Position numbers and translations under genes: made by a program. From Candidatus Enterococcus leclercqii (GTDB lineage: Bacteria; Bacillota; Bacilli; Lactobacillales; Enterococcaceae), in contig NZ_MAEH01000017.1 of assembly GCF_009933135.1 (NCBI RefSeq), positions 62,001 to 126,000 on the forward strand: 64,000 bases of DNA. Direction: 5' to 3'. Below the pieces are notes generated by a model that saw only the letters and a list, made by a program, of their open reading frames with translations, was not told where the DNA came from and did not search any database. Positions 1 to 8,535 of this stretch are shown one piece after another. The number at the start of each line of letters is the position of its first letter. The first letter of the stretch is position 1.

Positions 1-1069
1 AATCACTCTTAGTCACCATGGAAGAGCCGTCCATGTTCATGCCGGCAATGGACAAGGTCGCCCAGATTGGGTAGCCGGAGAACAATTGGTTGTATTCAGG
101 CGTACGGGCATATTTCACCATCCGCAACTTCATAATCAAGTGATCAATCAATTCCTGTGCATCAGTTTCAGTAATCAAACCCAGTTGCAGATCCCGTTGA
201 ATATAGATATCCAAAAATGCTGAAACCCGTCCGATAGACATAGCCGCCCCATTTTGTGATTTAATAGCAGCCAGATAGCCGAAGTACAGCCATTGAATCG
301 CTTCTTGGGCGTTGGCAGCCGGTTTTGAGATGTCGCAGCCGTAACCTTGGGCCATTTCTTTCATTTCCATCAATGCTCGGATTTGTTCAGAAACTTCTTC
401 CCGCAGCTGCACAACGTCATTGGTCATGACTTTGTTGCCGACAAGTTTCAGGTCTTTTTTCTTTTCACCAATCAAAAAATCAATGCCATACAATGCGATT
501 CGGCGGTAGTCACCGATGATGCGGCCACGACCGTATGCATCTGGCAAACCAGTAATAATCTTGTTTTTGCGAGCTGCCCGCATTTCGTCGGTATAAACAT
601 CAAATACCCCCTGATTGTGGGTCTTACGCCATTTGCTGAAGATGAAGCTCATGTCGTCATCGATTTCATATCCGTTTGATTTCAGGGCATTGTTGGCCAT
701 ATTGATTCCACCAAAAGGCATAAATGCTTGTTTCAATGGCACATCTGTCTGCAAGCCCACGATTTTTTCTTCTTCTTTAATCAAGTAACCAGGCGCATGG
801 GAAGTAATCCCTGCTGGAATATTATTATCCATATCGTAAACGCCGTTTTGTTTGTGTTGGACTTCAAAGAGCTCTTGCAGCTTGTCCCACAATTTTTCAG
901 TGGAGGCCGCAGCGGGTGCTAAAAAGCTGTCATCGCCGGTATATTCAGTGTAGTTGGCTTTGATAAAATCCAGGGTATTGACTTCAGTTTTCCAACGTTC
1001 TCCCTTGAAGCCATCCCATGGGTTGATGGGTGTGTCTGTTACAGGTTTTTCCATTGTTGTAGTAGGCAC
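1..1069 (-). CDS. pflB: Formate acetyltransferase (pyruvate formate-lyase), N-terminal part, cut by window edge
   Basis: The minus-strand frame is open from 1069 to the window edge and reads as the N-terminal half (about 356 residues) of pyruvate formate-lyase, which converts pyruvate and CoA to acetyl-CoA and formate in anaerobic mixed-acid fermentation. The start is taken as GTG at 1067-1069, because AAAGGAG sits 8 nt upstream; the in-frame ATG five codons later has no ribosome binding site of its own. The frame continues NPWDGF and a PFL-like body, but the catalytic Cys-Cys pair and the C-terminal glycyl-radical site lie beyond the window. The activating enzyme gene pflA would be expected downstream, also outside. 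Upstream are a consensus promoter and cre-like sites. The family call is secure; completeness cannot be judged. Confidence 0.93.
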   Translation of the reverse strand, partial: MPTTTMEKPVTDTPINPWDGFKGERWKTEVNTLDFIKANYTEYTGDDSFLAPAAASTEKLWDKLQELFEVQHKQNGVYDMDNNIPAGITSHAPGYLIKEEEKIVGLQTDVPLKQAFMPFGGINMANNALKSNGYEIDDDMSFIFSKWRKTHNQGVFDVYTDEMRAARKNKIITGLPDAYGRGRIIGDYRRIALYGIDFLIGEKKKDLKLVGNKVMTNDVVQLREEVSEQIRALMEMKEMAQGYGCDISKPAANAQEAIQWLYFGYLAAIKSQNGAAMSIGRVSAFLDIYIQRDLQLGLITETDAQELIDHLIMKLRMVKYARTPEYNQLFSGYPIWATLSIAGMNMDGSSMVTKSD

Positions 1070-1231
1070 AGTCAGTTCTCCTTTAAAATCATTCTAATTT
1101 GTTTACCTGCTCATTGTAAGGGCTCGTTATTGAAAACGCAACCCTCAGCAGGGTTCACTCATTATTTTCTTTGTTATCTAATCGTTAAACCTCATAATCT
1201 TATCTATAACAGAAAATAATTTAGTTAGTAC

Positions 1232-1273
1232 AGAAAACGCTACCAGTATAACAGGGCGTTTGTGTACTTTAAA
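1232..1273 (-). promoter_or_regulatory. pflB promoter with overlapping cre-like site
   Basis: On the minus strand TTTAAA (1268-1273) and TATACT (1245-1250) are 17 bp apart, a good sigma-A promoter. The plus-strand sequence AGAAAACGCTACCA at 1232-1245 matches 12 of 14 positions of the CcpA cre consensus and covers the expected transcription start. A second weaker cre-like sequence, TGAAAACGCAACCC, is at 1131-1144 in the leader. The leader also has a small hairpin, AACCCT/AGGGTT, at 1141-1157. Carbon control of pfl is known in lactic acid bacteria; binding here is inferred. Confidence 0.55.
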
Positions 1274-1307
1274 GGCTTTTTTCAAGGTATAGTACTGGTT
1301 TTCAAAT

Positions 1308-1327
1308 TTATGAACAATTAATCACAA
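1308..1327. promoter_or_regulatory. Imperfect palindrome upstream of pflB, Rex-like
   Basis: TTATGAACAATTAATCACAA lies about 35 bp upstream of the pflB -35 box. It resembles the TTGTGA-N6-TCACAA type of site used by the NADH sensor Rex, with one imperfect arm. Redox control of pfl would make sense, but this is only a motif match. The rest of the 1070-1719 gap holds nothing else I can name apart from the terminator at 1538-1585. Confidence 0.3.
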
Positions 1328-1530
1328 ACAATCCCCCGTTGACAACTTTTTCACTATCGCTTTTAAAGCTGCCGTTTCAGTTGCTCCTTTTAAAAAATTA
1401 ACCGTTATTCTTAACTCTCTCTCTGGCACCCCTCAAAGAATTTCGTAAGATTTTTTTAAGCCGCTCTTTGAGAAACACTGAGAAAAGCTTCACTCCTTAC
1501 CCCACAAAAATACCAGCCAGCCAATTGAAC

Positions 1531-1585
1531 AAATAAAAAAACGTATGACATGAACAGACGGAAACACGTTCATGTCATACGTTTT
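1531..1585 (-). terminator. Rho-independent terminator downstream of the PAP2 gene
   Basis: An 18-bp perfect inverted repeat (1538-1555 with 1568-1585, 12-nt loop) is followed on the minus strand by a run of T (A-rich 1534-1540 on plus). It lies 135 bp past the stop of the PAP2 phosphatase gene and upstream of the pflB control region. Confidence 0.8.
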
Positions 1586-1719
1586 GATTCTAAATTTTTC
1601 AATCCACAAAAAGTTTTTACAACCAACCAGCTTTTAATTGGAATCCACGTAACAGGCTGCCAGATAGCCTAAATTTTTCCCGCAAAGCAAAACTACGGCC
1701 GTTCACTTTCAGTTTTGCT

Positions 1720-2310
1720 TCACTTAACAATTGACTGAAAAGCTGCCCAAACCAGCAAGGTGATACCGGTCCCAAACAACCAACCACCCAAAATATCCGT
1801 CAAAAAATGGATTCCCAAGTAAATCCGAGAAAAGCCAATCATCCCCGCGATTCCGACTGCAGCCACGACGAACCACCCTGTCAGCTGAGGATAACACGCA
1901 GTCCCACCCAATACCACACTCAGATACAATGCTGCCGAGCAGGTGGCATGAAAGCTTGGAAAACTGTGGTCCTCCTCTTCTGTCAATCGCTGCCCTTCAG
2001 GACGAGGTCGCTTCAACAGGCGCTTTAAGGCAAAGGCCACCCACCAACTCACCGTCAGCGAAATAGCTGCCGGCCACACCACACCTCGCCAAAAACCCGG
2101 AATCAGCGCCAATGCAATCATGACCACCAAAACACCTGAAAAACGTCCCAGCTGAGTAAAGAAAAACATCAGCGTATTGAGCGCCGGTCGTCGGATACTG
2201 ACTACTTTTTCCGTCACCTGGGCATCTAGTTGCTTGATGGCCGGTCGCCGAATCCCTACTGCCAATACCGCAAATAATACGAGACAAATGCTTCCGATTA
2301 TTAGCTTCAC
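1720..2310 (-). CDS. PAP2-family membrane phosphatase (undecaprenyl- or phosphatidyl-phosphate type)
   Basis: A 196-residue integral membrane protein with the three type 2 phosphatidic acid phosphatase motifs in order: K-x6-RP (KRLLKRPRP), PSFHAT in place of the usual PSGH, and SRIYLGIHFLTD with the catalytic His and Asp. Such enzymes hydrolyse lipid phosphates such as undecaprenyl diphosphate or phosphatidylglycerol phosphate on the outer face of the membrane; the substrate here is not known. About five hydrophobic segments are visible. The frame is open further upstream, but GTG at 2308-2310 is chosen because AGGAGGGAGG lies directly before it, while the ATG 21 codons earlier has no such site. 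It is transcribed alone, with its own terminator. Confidence 0.88.
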   Translation of the reverse strand: MKLIIGSICLVLFAVLAVGIRRPAIKQLDAQVTEKVVSIRRPALNTLMFFFTQLGRFSGVLVVMIALALIPGFWRGVVWPAAISLTVSWWVAFALKRLLKRPRPEGQRLTEEEDHSFPSFHATCSAALYLSVVLGGTACYPQLTGWFVVAAVGIAGMIGFSRIYLGIHFLTDILGGWLFGTGITLLVWAAFQSIVK

Positions 2311-2397
2311 TGTGTCCTCCCTCCTCGCTTTTTGACCAGACTTGCTGCCTTTATTATACAACGAAACCGCCAAACCACTGCCATTTGGCTGTCGGAT

Positions 2398-2480
2398 TAA
2401 AGTAGCTCAACAAAGCGGTCTGCCACACTTTCCGAAAAGAACAGCTCATTATAAAAATGGAGACCGGCTGCTACTTTAAC
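2398..2480 (-). other. Long inverted repeat in the leader region of the PAP2 gene
   Basis: TTAAAGTAGC at 2398-2407 is perfectly complementary to GCTACTTTAA near 2471-2480, and an inner GGTCT/AGACC pair extends the pairing. The element is 90-170 bp upstream of the PAP2 start. It could be an RNA leader structure or a widely spaced operator. No known riboswitch consensus is recognised. Confidence 0.35.
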
Positions 2481-2503
2481 CTTTCTTGCAGCTTTTATGT
2501 TAT

Positions 2504-2533
2504 CAAAAAGACAGCCCCATGATGACGGCTGCC
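2504..2533 (-). terminator. Terminator of the LysR regulator gene
   Basis: On the minus strand GGCAGCC (2527-2533) pairs with GGCTGTC (2510-2516), one G-U pair included, followed by TTTTTG. It begins 13 bp past the lysR-type stop codon. Confidence 0.65.
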
Positions 2534-2545
2534 TCCTGTAAAATT

Positions 2546-3571
2546 TTAGTTGTCATTTGTGGCCAGGCTTTCTTTGACGGCTGCCAAAAAGGCGCTCGTC
2601 ATGGCAGAACGCTGCCGCCGATCATTAAACACAGCAATCAACTGATGTTCCATGCCGCCAGCCAACGGTCGCAAACAGATATATTCTTTCACGAATCCTT
2701 CCACGATTCCCAAACCAGAAGCATAGGCATCCGACTGGCACAGCAAATTCATCAATGTGCCCCGATCATTGGTGTAAAGAGTTGGTAGCGGCTCATCAGA
2801 ATCCCGCTTTGTGGGCCCTAGTTTTTTCGCTCCAAGGTCAGCCACCGCAGCGCCAGCGTCTTCGATAGACTCCAGATTGGTTGGCTGCTCCTCACGAGTT
2901 GGTGCCAGTACCCCTTGGGAAATCTCCAGCGGGTCTTCTTCAAAATAGCCGCTGCCTTGTTCTTCCTGACGAAAGCGCACCTGTGGATAGGCTGCCAGCT
3001 GTTGCCGCGTGACCTGTTTTTGTGCGGCTAATGGATGATCCTTCCGCAAGAAAATCTGCGTTGGAAAGTTTCCTAGAATTTCAAAAGAAAAGCCATCTTG
3101 TTGAAACCGTCGTTCTAAAATCTTGCGGTTGTTGTCATCGAGGTACATGATTCCCACGTCCCCTTCAAACTCCTGCAAACCGTTTAAAATCTGTCTGGTC
3201 GTGGTTTCCACCAGTTGAAAGTTCAGACAAACTTTTTTGAAATCTGCCACCACCTGCAAAAAAGGTGTCGACAAAAAATCATAGTGCTGGCTTAAAACTG
3301 TGAAATCATGGGTCATCCCTTTTTGAAAATGCCGCTGCAATTGTTCAGTCTGCGCCAAAATCTGTTTGGCATAAACCAGAAAATCACGCCCTGCTTCTGT
3401 CAATTGGGCGCCGGCTTTGGAACGCAAAAACAGCTCCGCATCCAATTCGGTTTCCAACTCGCGGATGGCTTGAGAAAGGCTGGGTTGGGTCACATACAAA
3501 CGCTTGGCCGCCTCGGAAAAACTGCCGGCTTTTGCGATTTCCGCCACATAGCGGCATTGTTGCAGGTTCAT
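2546..3571 (-). CDS. LysR-family transcriptional regulator
   Basis: A 341-residue protein beginning with a typical LysR winged HTH (residues 1-60, including FSEAAKRLYVTQPSLSQAI) followed by a substrate-binding-like effector domain. The second ATG (3569-3571) is the likely start: AAGGAGG ends 6 nt before it, whereas it abuts the first ATG at 3577. The effector domain is longer than the usual family total of about 300 residues, owing to a polar Glu/Pro-rich stretch around residues 215-265. No obvious target gene is adjacent: the PAP2 gene downstream has its own leader and the neighbour upstream is a zinc ribbon protein. Its inducer and regulon cannot be inferred. Confidence 0.88.
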   Translation of the reverse strand: MNLQQCRYVAEIAKAGSFSEAAKRLYVTQPSLSQAIRELETELDAELFLRSKAGAQLTEAGRDFLVYAKQILAQTEQLQRHFQKGMTHDFTVLSQHYDFLSTPFLQVVADFKKVCLNFQLVETTTRQILNGLQEFEGDVGIMYLDDNNRKILERRFQQDGFSFEILGNFPTQIFLRKDHPLAAQKQVTRQQLAAYPQVRFRQEEQGSGYFEEDPLEISQGVLAPTREEQPTNLESIEDAGAAVADLGAKKLGPTKRDSDEPLPTLYTNDRGTLMNLLCQSDAYASGLGIVEGFVKEYICLRPLAGGMEHQLIAVFNDRRQRSAMTSAFLAAVKESLATNDN

Positions 3572-3656
3572 AGACATCCTCCTTGTGCTCAGCAGTACCG
3601 TCGTCGCGGCTGAAATAAGCTACATCCCAACAGCTGTGGATACTAGCCGATAGTTG

Positions 3657-3869
3657 TCAACCACCCATCAAAAAATCAAGAACATTCATGCCGGATGAAG
3701 TTTTCTCCTTGTAAAGCTCTGTATAACCACAGCGCGTGCAAGAAATCGTAATGAAGCGCTTGTTCTGCACATCGAAAAGCTTGGCAAAATTGCCACCGGT
3801 GGTTTGAATCTGATCTTGCTCATAATGCTGATTGCCACACTTATCACAGACATATTGCTTTTTCTCCAT
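3657..3869 (-). CDS. Small zinc ribbon protein
   Basis: A 70-residue protein with two CxxC knuckles, CDKCG near the N-terminus and CTRCG about 35 residues later, as in small nucleic-acid-binding zinc ribbon proteins of Firmicutes (COG3478-like). GAGGGGG lies 8 nt before the ATG. Short proteins of this family are widespread but have no settled role. It lies just upstream of the LysR gene on the same strand with about 85 bp between, so cotranscription is possible. Confidence 0.75.
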   Translation of the reverse strand: MEKKQYVCDKCGNQHYEQDQIQTTGGNFAKLFDVQNKRFITISCTRCGYTELYKEKTSSGMNVLDFLMGG

Positions 3870-4120
3870 GGTAAAAACCCCCTCATTTTGACCTGATGAC
3901 AGCTGTCGAAATGATCCGTCAACTAAGTAGACAGACGCTCTGACAAATGGTCATCACGTATTTGCCTAATCTTATCAAATCCAGCAGTTTCTGTATATGG
4001 CTAGTCGATTTCCACCATAAAAAAGCGCAAAATTGGAATATAACTTTTGTTTCCACTATGGTAGGATAGGTCTGAGACTAGATTTATCTTGTTTCACTAT
4101 CAATTAAAAGAGGTGTAAAA

Positions 4121-5704
4121 ATGAAAAAAAGGTTAATTGGGTTGGTATTGGGTCTTGCACTGGTCGTTAGTACGCCTGTTAATGTAAGCGCAAACACAAA
4201 TGATTCCGCAAGTACCGCAAACACTGGAGAATTGACAGAAACGACGTTGGTATCGTCGGAACAGACAAACGACGCAGCTCCAGGTGAAGCTAGCAGTGAG
4301 GTTACACAAGAAGCGCCTTGGGCAACAACTGGCGACAGCACCACAACAGAATCGGTCTCTTCACCATCTGCTGAAACTACGCTTTCTTCTGAGTCTGGTT
4401 CAGCGCTTACAGGGGAACCCAAAAGCGCCCCCGCCGCTGAATCCTCCCCATCAACATTCCAAGCACCTAAAGCCGCTCAGGCCGCAGCAGCACAAGAACC
4501 TAGCGTTTTCATCAATGGGACTTGGTATACTAGAAATCAATTGAAAAACGCAAATATTTACTTCAGCGTCTTGGAGACTGACTACGAAATCTGGACTGAC
4601 GAAACCTTCAAAACACTCAACGGCTTTTCTGAAGACATTTTAGAAGAAACATTCAAGGCTACCGACTTCTTTATTGATGAAGGCGAGTTATACTGGGGCT
4701 TGACTGCTGCAAACAAGCAATTTATCGGTTATATCAACGATGATGCCCTTGCCGGAAACGAAACCGCCAGTCCCGCAGGTGTTCCTTATGATGAACAAGG
4801 CTACGTCACCATCAAAGCTGGCACCAAGCTTCTCAGCAACGTTGCTACTCTGATCCCTCAGAAAACGGGCCAAGGGAAAACACAAACACTACAAATCTAT
4901 GAAAGCTATACGCATTTCAATGGTCACGACTACTTCGCCTTGCAAAATAACAAAAAGCAGCATGTGGGCTACGTTGACGCAGCATCTGTTAAATATAATT
5001 CTGCTGCACAGGGAGATTGGCAAAAAGACAGCGCCTATGCCACCATATCTAAAAATTACAAACTCTACAGCAGCTTCAACTGGCAAGTGAAAAATGATGG
5101 TGCCAAATTGTTGGGCAAAACATACAAAATTACCGGCAAATACCTTCATTTCAACGGGAGCACCTATTACTCACTGCAAAACAACAAAGGCACCTGGATG
5201 GGATATATCAATGCTGCCGCTATCAAACGAACCACCGGCGCACAAGGTGCTTGGCAGCCAGAATCCCGCTACGTTACCGTCATGAAAAACTATCAAAGCT
5301 ACAAAAATTTTGACAAGTGGACCGTCTCCAAAAAAGCAGCAGCATTGAAACAGCGCACGTACAAAGTCACTGGTAAATACGTCCACTTCAACGGCAGTAC
5401 CTACTATTCCATGCAAGATAACAAGAAAAACTGGCTCGGCTACATCAATGCCGCGGCTACCTATAAAGGCAAAGGCCCTCAAGGTTACTACATTTCCTGC
5501 AATAAAAAAGTTAAAGTCACCAGTAAAAATTACAACCTCTACTCAAACTTCGATTGGAAAGTCAAAGGCAACACGAAATATCGCTTGAACAAAACCTACG
5601 TAGCAAAAACCATGTACCGCCATTTCAACGGTAGCCTGTACTATTCTTTGTACACTCCCGGTGGCAGTTGGATTGGCTATTTGAATGCTGCTGCGGTGAA
5701 ATAG
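4121..5704 (+). CDS. Secreted protein with Ser/Thr/Glu-rich linker and four GW/SH3-like repeats
   Basis: A 527-residue protein. Residues 1-25 form a signal peptide (basic start, hydrophobic core, VSANT cleavage region). Residues about 26-124 are a Ser/Thr/Glu/Ala-rich low-complexity linker. A first divergent module starts near residue 128, and four clear repeats start near residues 227, 305, 384 and 463, a period of 77-79. Each repeat contains HFNGS-YYS-(Q/Y) and ends W(M/L/I)GY(I/L)NAAA, like the wall-binding GW/SH3-type modules of listerial and enterococcal autolysins. There is no catalytic domain, LPXTG or membrane anchor. The likely role is cell-surface binding, for example to teichoic acid; the ligand is unknown. 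The start has AGAGGTG upstream. Confidence 0.78.
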   Translation: MKKRLIGLVLGLALVVSTPVNVSANTNDSASTANTGELTETTLVSSEQTNDAAPGEASSEVTQEAPWATTGDSTTTESVSSPSAETTLSSESGSALTGEPKSAPAAESSPSTFQAPKAAQAAAAQEPSVFINGTWYTRNQLKNANIYFSVLETDYEIWTDETFKTLNGFSEDILEETFKATDFFIDEGELYWGLTAANKQFIGYINDDALAGNETASPAGVPYDEQGYVTIKAGTKLLSNVATLIPQKTGQGKTQTLQIYESYTHFNGHDYFALQNNKKQHVGYVDAASVKYNSAAQGDWQKDSAYATISKNYKLYSSFNWQVKNDGAKLLGKTYKITGKYLHFNGSTYYSLQNNKGTWMGYINAAAIKRTTGAQGAWQPESRYVTVMKNYQSYKNFDKWTVSKKAAALKQRTYKVTGKYVHFNGSTYYSMQDNKKNWLGYINAAATYKGKGPQGYYISCNKKVKVTSKNYNLYSNFDWKVKGNTKYRLNKTYVAKTMYRHFNGSLYYSLYTPGGSWIGYLNAAAVK

Positions 5705-5729
5705 GCCTTAGAACCCGGCAGCTCTGCTA

Positions 5730-5775
5730 CTGAAAAACCACCTCATCCTATCGGGCAAATGAGGTGGTTTTTCAG
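5730..5775. terminator. Bidirectional terminator between convergent genes
   Basis: A 17-bp perfect stem, CTGAAAAACCACCTCAT (5730-5746) with its complement at 5759-5775. T-rich arms on both strands suit it to end both the secreted repeat protein gene and the convergent ATPase gene. Confidence 0.85.
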
Positions 5776-5778
5776 CGT

Positions 5779-6594
5779 CTATTCTTCATCTACCCGATAG
5801 TGCTTCTGGAAAAATTCTCCGTATAACTGCACCACCGGCAGCTCCTGCCAGCGAGCCACTACGAGTGAAGGCTTACTGAAGTTATAGATGGTTCCTTCCA
5901 GTTTGCCTAAAAGCAGCGGCGAATGCGTAGCGATGACAAACTGACTGTTCATCCGGTAAGCGCACTGGTTGATTTTATCCGCCAGTTTCAGCTGATTTTC
6001 CGGTGACAAGGAGATCTCCGGCTCGTCTAGTAAAATCAAGCTGTCTGGCACCAGATAATCTTCAAACACTTGCAGTGAGGTCTCGCCATTGGAGTATTTT
6101 TCCTGCGCAAATGCCAAACGTTCCATCATCAAACCACCACGAAAAGACGCCAAGTGCTCAGCTGCTTTTTCTGCGGTCATTCCTAAACGCCGCCGCTCAT
6201 AGCGATAGCCTTCCCGCAAAACCGCCTCTTGTTGAACTTTTTTAATCTCATACAAAATGTCTTCACTTTTAATATAGCGACTGTCGGGAGAAATTTTGTA
6301 ATGGCGTCCCTCAGCATCCTCTTCATACAACAGCAGTGCCTCTTGCTGATAGTCTTGCCAACGATCACTGTGGACATCAAAACTTTTGACTTTTTCGGCG
6401 CCAGGTAACTGCAGTAGATTGGCCAGCAGATTCAAAAAAGTCGATTTTCCCGAACCATTTTCACCGTAAAGCAGTGTGATTCCCTGATCGAACACCAAAA
6501 GCTCACCAGTCTTGTTTTTAAACACATTGTAAGGATACGTATTGGGATTGGGTGTCGTTTCATTGGAAAATTGAAAACCGCGAATATATCGCAT
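5779..6594 (-). CDS. AAA/ABC-type ATPase, soluble
   Basis: A 271-residue ATPase with Walker A (YGENGSGKST, near residue 45), a signature-like NGETSLQ segment, Walker B (LILLDEPE), and the switch histidine in IATHSP. The layout is that of small stand-alone ATPases related to RecF/SMC and ABC domains. No membrane segment or partner permease is present. The start is ATG at 6592-6594, with AGGAGGT 6 nt upstream; the frame is open a few codons further from a TTG, but that lies within the ribosome binding site. The cellular role is not predictable; some such proteins act in DNA repair or as ATPase parts of toxin/defence modules, but no partner gene supports that here. Confidence 0.75.
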   Translation of the reverse strand: MRYIRGFQFSNETTPNPNTYPYNVFKNKTGELLVFDQGITLLYGENGSGKSTFLNLLANLLQLPGAEKVKSFDVHSDRWQDYQQEALLLYEEDAEGRHYKISPDSRYIKSEDILYEIKKVQQEAVLREGYRYERRRLGMTAEKAAEHLASFRGGLMMERLAFAQEKYSNGETSLQVFEDYLVPDSLILLDEPEISLSPENQLKLADKINQCAYRMNSQFVIATHSPLLLGKLEGTIYNFSKPSLVVARWQELPVVQLYGEFFQKHYRVDEE

Positions 6595-6817
6595 CACTTT
6601 ACCTCCTGTCAAAAATCGTCACAATTCTTACAATATTCCCAGGCACTTCGGTCAACATTTCTTTTCCCCACGTCGTCCTTTTCTTGTAGTCCGTATTTCA
6701 CACAACTTGCTCTACACCAATCAGAAAAAATTTTAAACGCATTGGATGCAATGTCCTTCAACTGAGCCCTTAAAAAGAAGCGACTCGTTAAGAAAGCCTA
6801 ATCTAAAGGCAGTTTGG

Positions 6818-6847
6818 TTGTCTGCCAGCAACCATCTCTTGTATAAT
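6818..6847 (+). promoter_or_regulatory. Promoter of the small membrane protein gene
   Basis: TTGTCT (6818-6823) and TATAAT (6842-6847) are 18 bp apart, about 65 bp before the small ORF. I see nothing else in the 6595-6913 gap. Confidence 0.5.
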
Positions 6848-6913
6848 TTACCATAGAAACGACTGCCAGGAACAAATTCGCTGACGATAAGCTTTGTATG
6901 TCAGGAGGTTATT

Positions 6914-7081
6914 ATGAAAAACTTACTTGCGGCTGGCTTTCTCTTTGTTGGTGGCGCGATTCTGATGACCGTCTCTGAAATGGGAAAAGTCGTTCCGTTT
7001 TTAGGCGCTGCATGTGCATTGGTCGGTGTAGGATTACTCGTGTATATTGTATTTAGTGAAAATGGCAGCTACGAGAAATAG
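6914..7081 (+). CDS. Small membrane protein (55 aa)
   Basis: A 55-residue protein with two hydrophobic stretches (about residues 4-20 and 27-47) joined by SEMGKVVP, a short hairpin of two membrane helices. AGGAGGT lies 4 nt before the ATG, a promoter precedes it and a terminator follows, so it is very probably a real gene despite its length. I do not recognise the family and there are no catalytic residues. Confidence 0.65.
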   Translation: MKNLLAAGFLFVGGAILMTVSEMGKVVPFLGAACALVGVGLLVYIVFSENGSYEK

Positions 7082-7092
7082 AAAATATTATT

Positions 7093-7133
7093 GGACAGCT
7101 TTGAGCCCTCATTGGTTCGAGCTGTCTTTTTTC
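7093..7133 (+). terminator. Terminator of the small membrane protein gene
   Basis: GGACAGCT...AGCC pairs with GGTT..AGCTGTC and is followed by TTTTTT, 12 bp past the stop codon. Confidence 0.75.
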
Positions 7134-7261
7134 ACTCAATTCAGATACACCATGCCTGAGAACCAATACCTTTGTCTATTGTTCTGATGACAGCAGGGTG
7201 CGTTTGCCGGGCTTTTTTGCTACACTAAGGACACAAACTTTACCAAGAATGGAGCAACATC

Positions 7262-8395
7262 ATGGCAGTCAAAGATCAAGTTTTAGCATTGATGAAGCAC
7301 ACCGCCGCCATTTTTTCCGGCGAAAAACTAGCACAGGAGCTGCAAGTCTCCCGCACTGCTGTCTGGAAAGCCATCCGCGAGCTGGAAAAAGAAGGTTGGC
7401 GCTTCGAACATACCGCCAGCGGTTACCGTTATCTTCCTTCTGATGTACTGGATGCCAGCGAGATTCTAGGTTATTTGAAACCTGTATCACTGGCAGTCTC
7501 AAATGATAAAATTGTCGGGCGACTTGCGGAAGTTGATGTTCTTGCAGATATCCAGCCAGTAGATGAAACAGATGAAACAGGACCCGTAACATCCGGAGCA
7601 CGTTCTTCTACGCTGACTCCCGGTGGATTGCCCTCTGATTTGGCAGTTGAAATCACAGATACCAGTGAGTCGACCATGATTGAAGCTAAAAAAGCCGTTG
7701 CCGACGGTCGCAGCGCCCCACGATTGTTCATCACCGAGGCCCAAACTGGTGGGCATGGCCGGTTCGGGCGTCCCTTTTTCTCCCCTAAAGGTCAGGGAAT
7801 CTACATGACATTGCTGTTGAATCCTAACCATCCTTTTGACGATTTGCCTCAATATACTCTGCTGGCGGCGGTGGCAGTTTGTGATGCCATCGCTGACTTG
7901 ACCGGCAAGGAATGTGAGATTAAATGGGTCAACGATATTTATCTTGAGGGTAAAAAACTAGTGGGTATCTTGTCAGAAGCCACTTCTGACATTGAATCCG
8001 GTATCATCAGCCACATTTCAATCGGCATGGGCATCAATTTTTCCACACCGCAAACAGATTTCCCTCAGGAACTACAAGCCAAAGCTACCTCCTTGTTTGC
8101 AGATGGCAAGCAGCCGCCCATCACTCGGAATCAACTGATTCAGGCAATTTGGCGGCGTTTCTTTACCCTTTTGGCTGGGCTGCCCCAAGATACAGCTTAT
8201 CTGGAAGACTACCGCAGCCGCTCCTTTGTGTTGGGACAAACTGTCAGCTTCCGCCGGCAAGGTCTGGTTATTTCCGGAATTGCTGAAACAATCACTGATG
8301 ATGGCCAATTAGTCGTCCGTACCAAAGAAGGCCTGATTTCACTAAATTCCGGTGAAATCAGCCTGGAATCTATCGGTGAGCGAAAATTACGCTGA
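7262..8395 (+). CDS. birA: Bifunctional biotin operon repressor / biotin-protein ligase
   Basis: A 377-residue protein. The N-terminal winged HTH (residues 1-60, LAQELQVSRTAVWKAI) is the biotin-operon repressor domain; the rest is the biotin-protein ligase, which makes biotinyl-AMP and biotinylates carboxylase subunits. Ligase motifs are GGHGRFGR near residue 162 (usually GRGRxGR, so the first positions vary) and KWVNDIYLEGKKLVG near 220. Most BirA proteins are about 320-330 residues; here a polar stretch at about residues 80-125 separates HTH and ligase. GGAG lies 9 nt before the ATG. A dispersed repeat element lies downstream and provides its likely terminator. Confidence 0.9.
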   Translation: MAVKDQVLALMKHTAAIFSGEKLAQELQVSRTAVWKAIRELEKEGWRFEHTASGYRYLPSDVLDASEILGYLKPVSLAVSNDKIVGRLAEVDVLADIQPVDETDETGPVTSGARSSTLTPGGLPSDLAVEITDTSESTMIEAKKAVADGRSAPRLFITEAQTGGHGRFGRPFFSPKGQGIYMTLLLNPNHPFDDLPQYTLLAAVAVCDAIADLTGKECEIKWVNDIYLEGKKLVGILSEATSDIESGIISHISIGMGINFSTPQTDFPQELQAKATSLFADGKQPPITRNQLIQAIWRRFFTLLAGLPQDTAYLEDYRSRSFVLGQTVSFRRQGLVISGIAETITDDGQLVVRTKEGLISLNSGEISLESIGERKLR

Positions 8396-8535
8396 GTTCT
8401 CAGCCACCTCATAACGTATCCAACAACTGCAACAGCATTCTTCGAAGAATCGAAGCTGGCTTCTATAAGCAGGGTTGTGGCAATTGTCCTGTCACTAACC
8501 TTTGCAGCGAGCATCATCAACCGAGAGCCGAAAAA

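Noticed and set aside
5779-6594. Defence-system ATPase
   Set aside because: The ATPase resembles those of some defence modules, but no nuclease or other partner gene is next to it; neighbours are a convergent surface protein gene and a small membrane protein gene.
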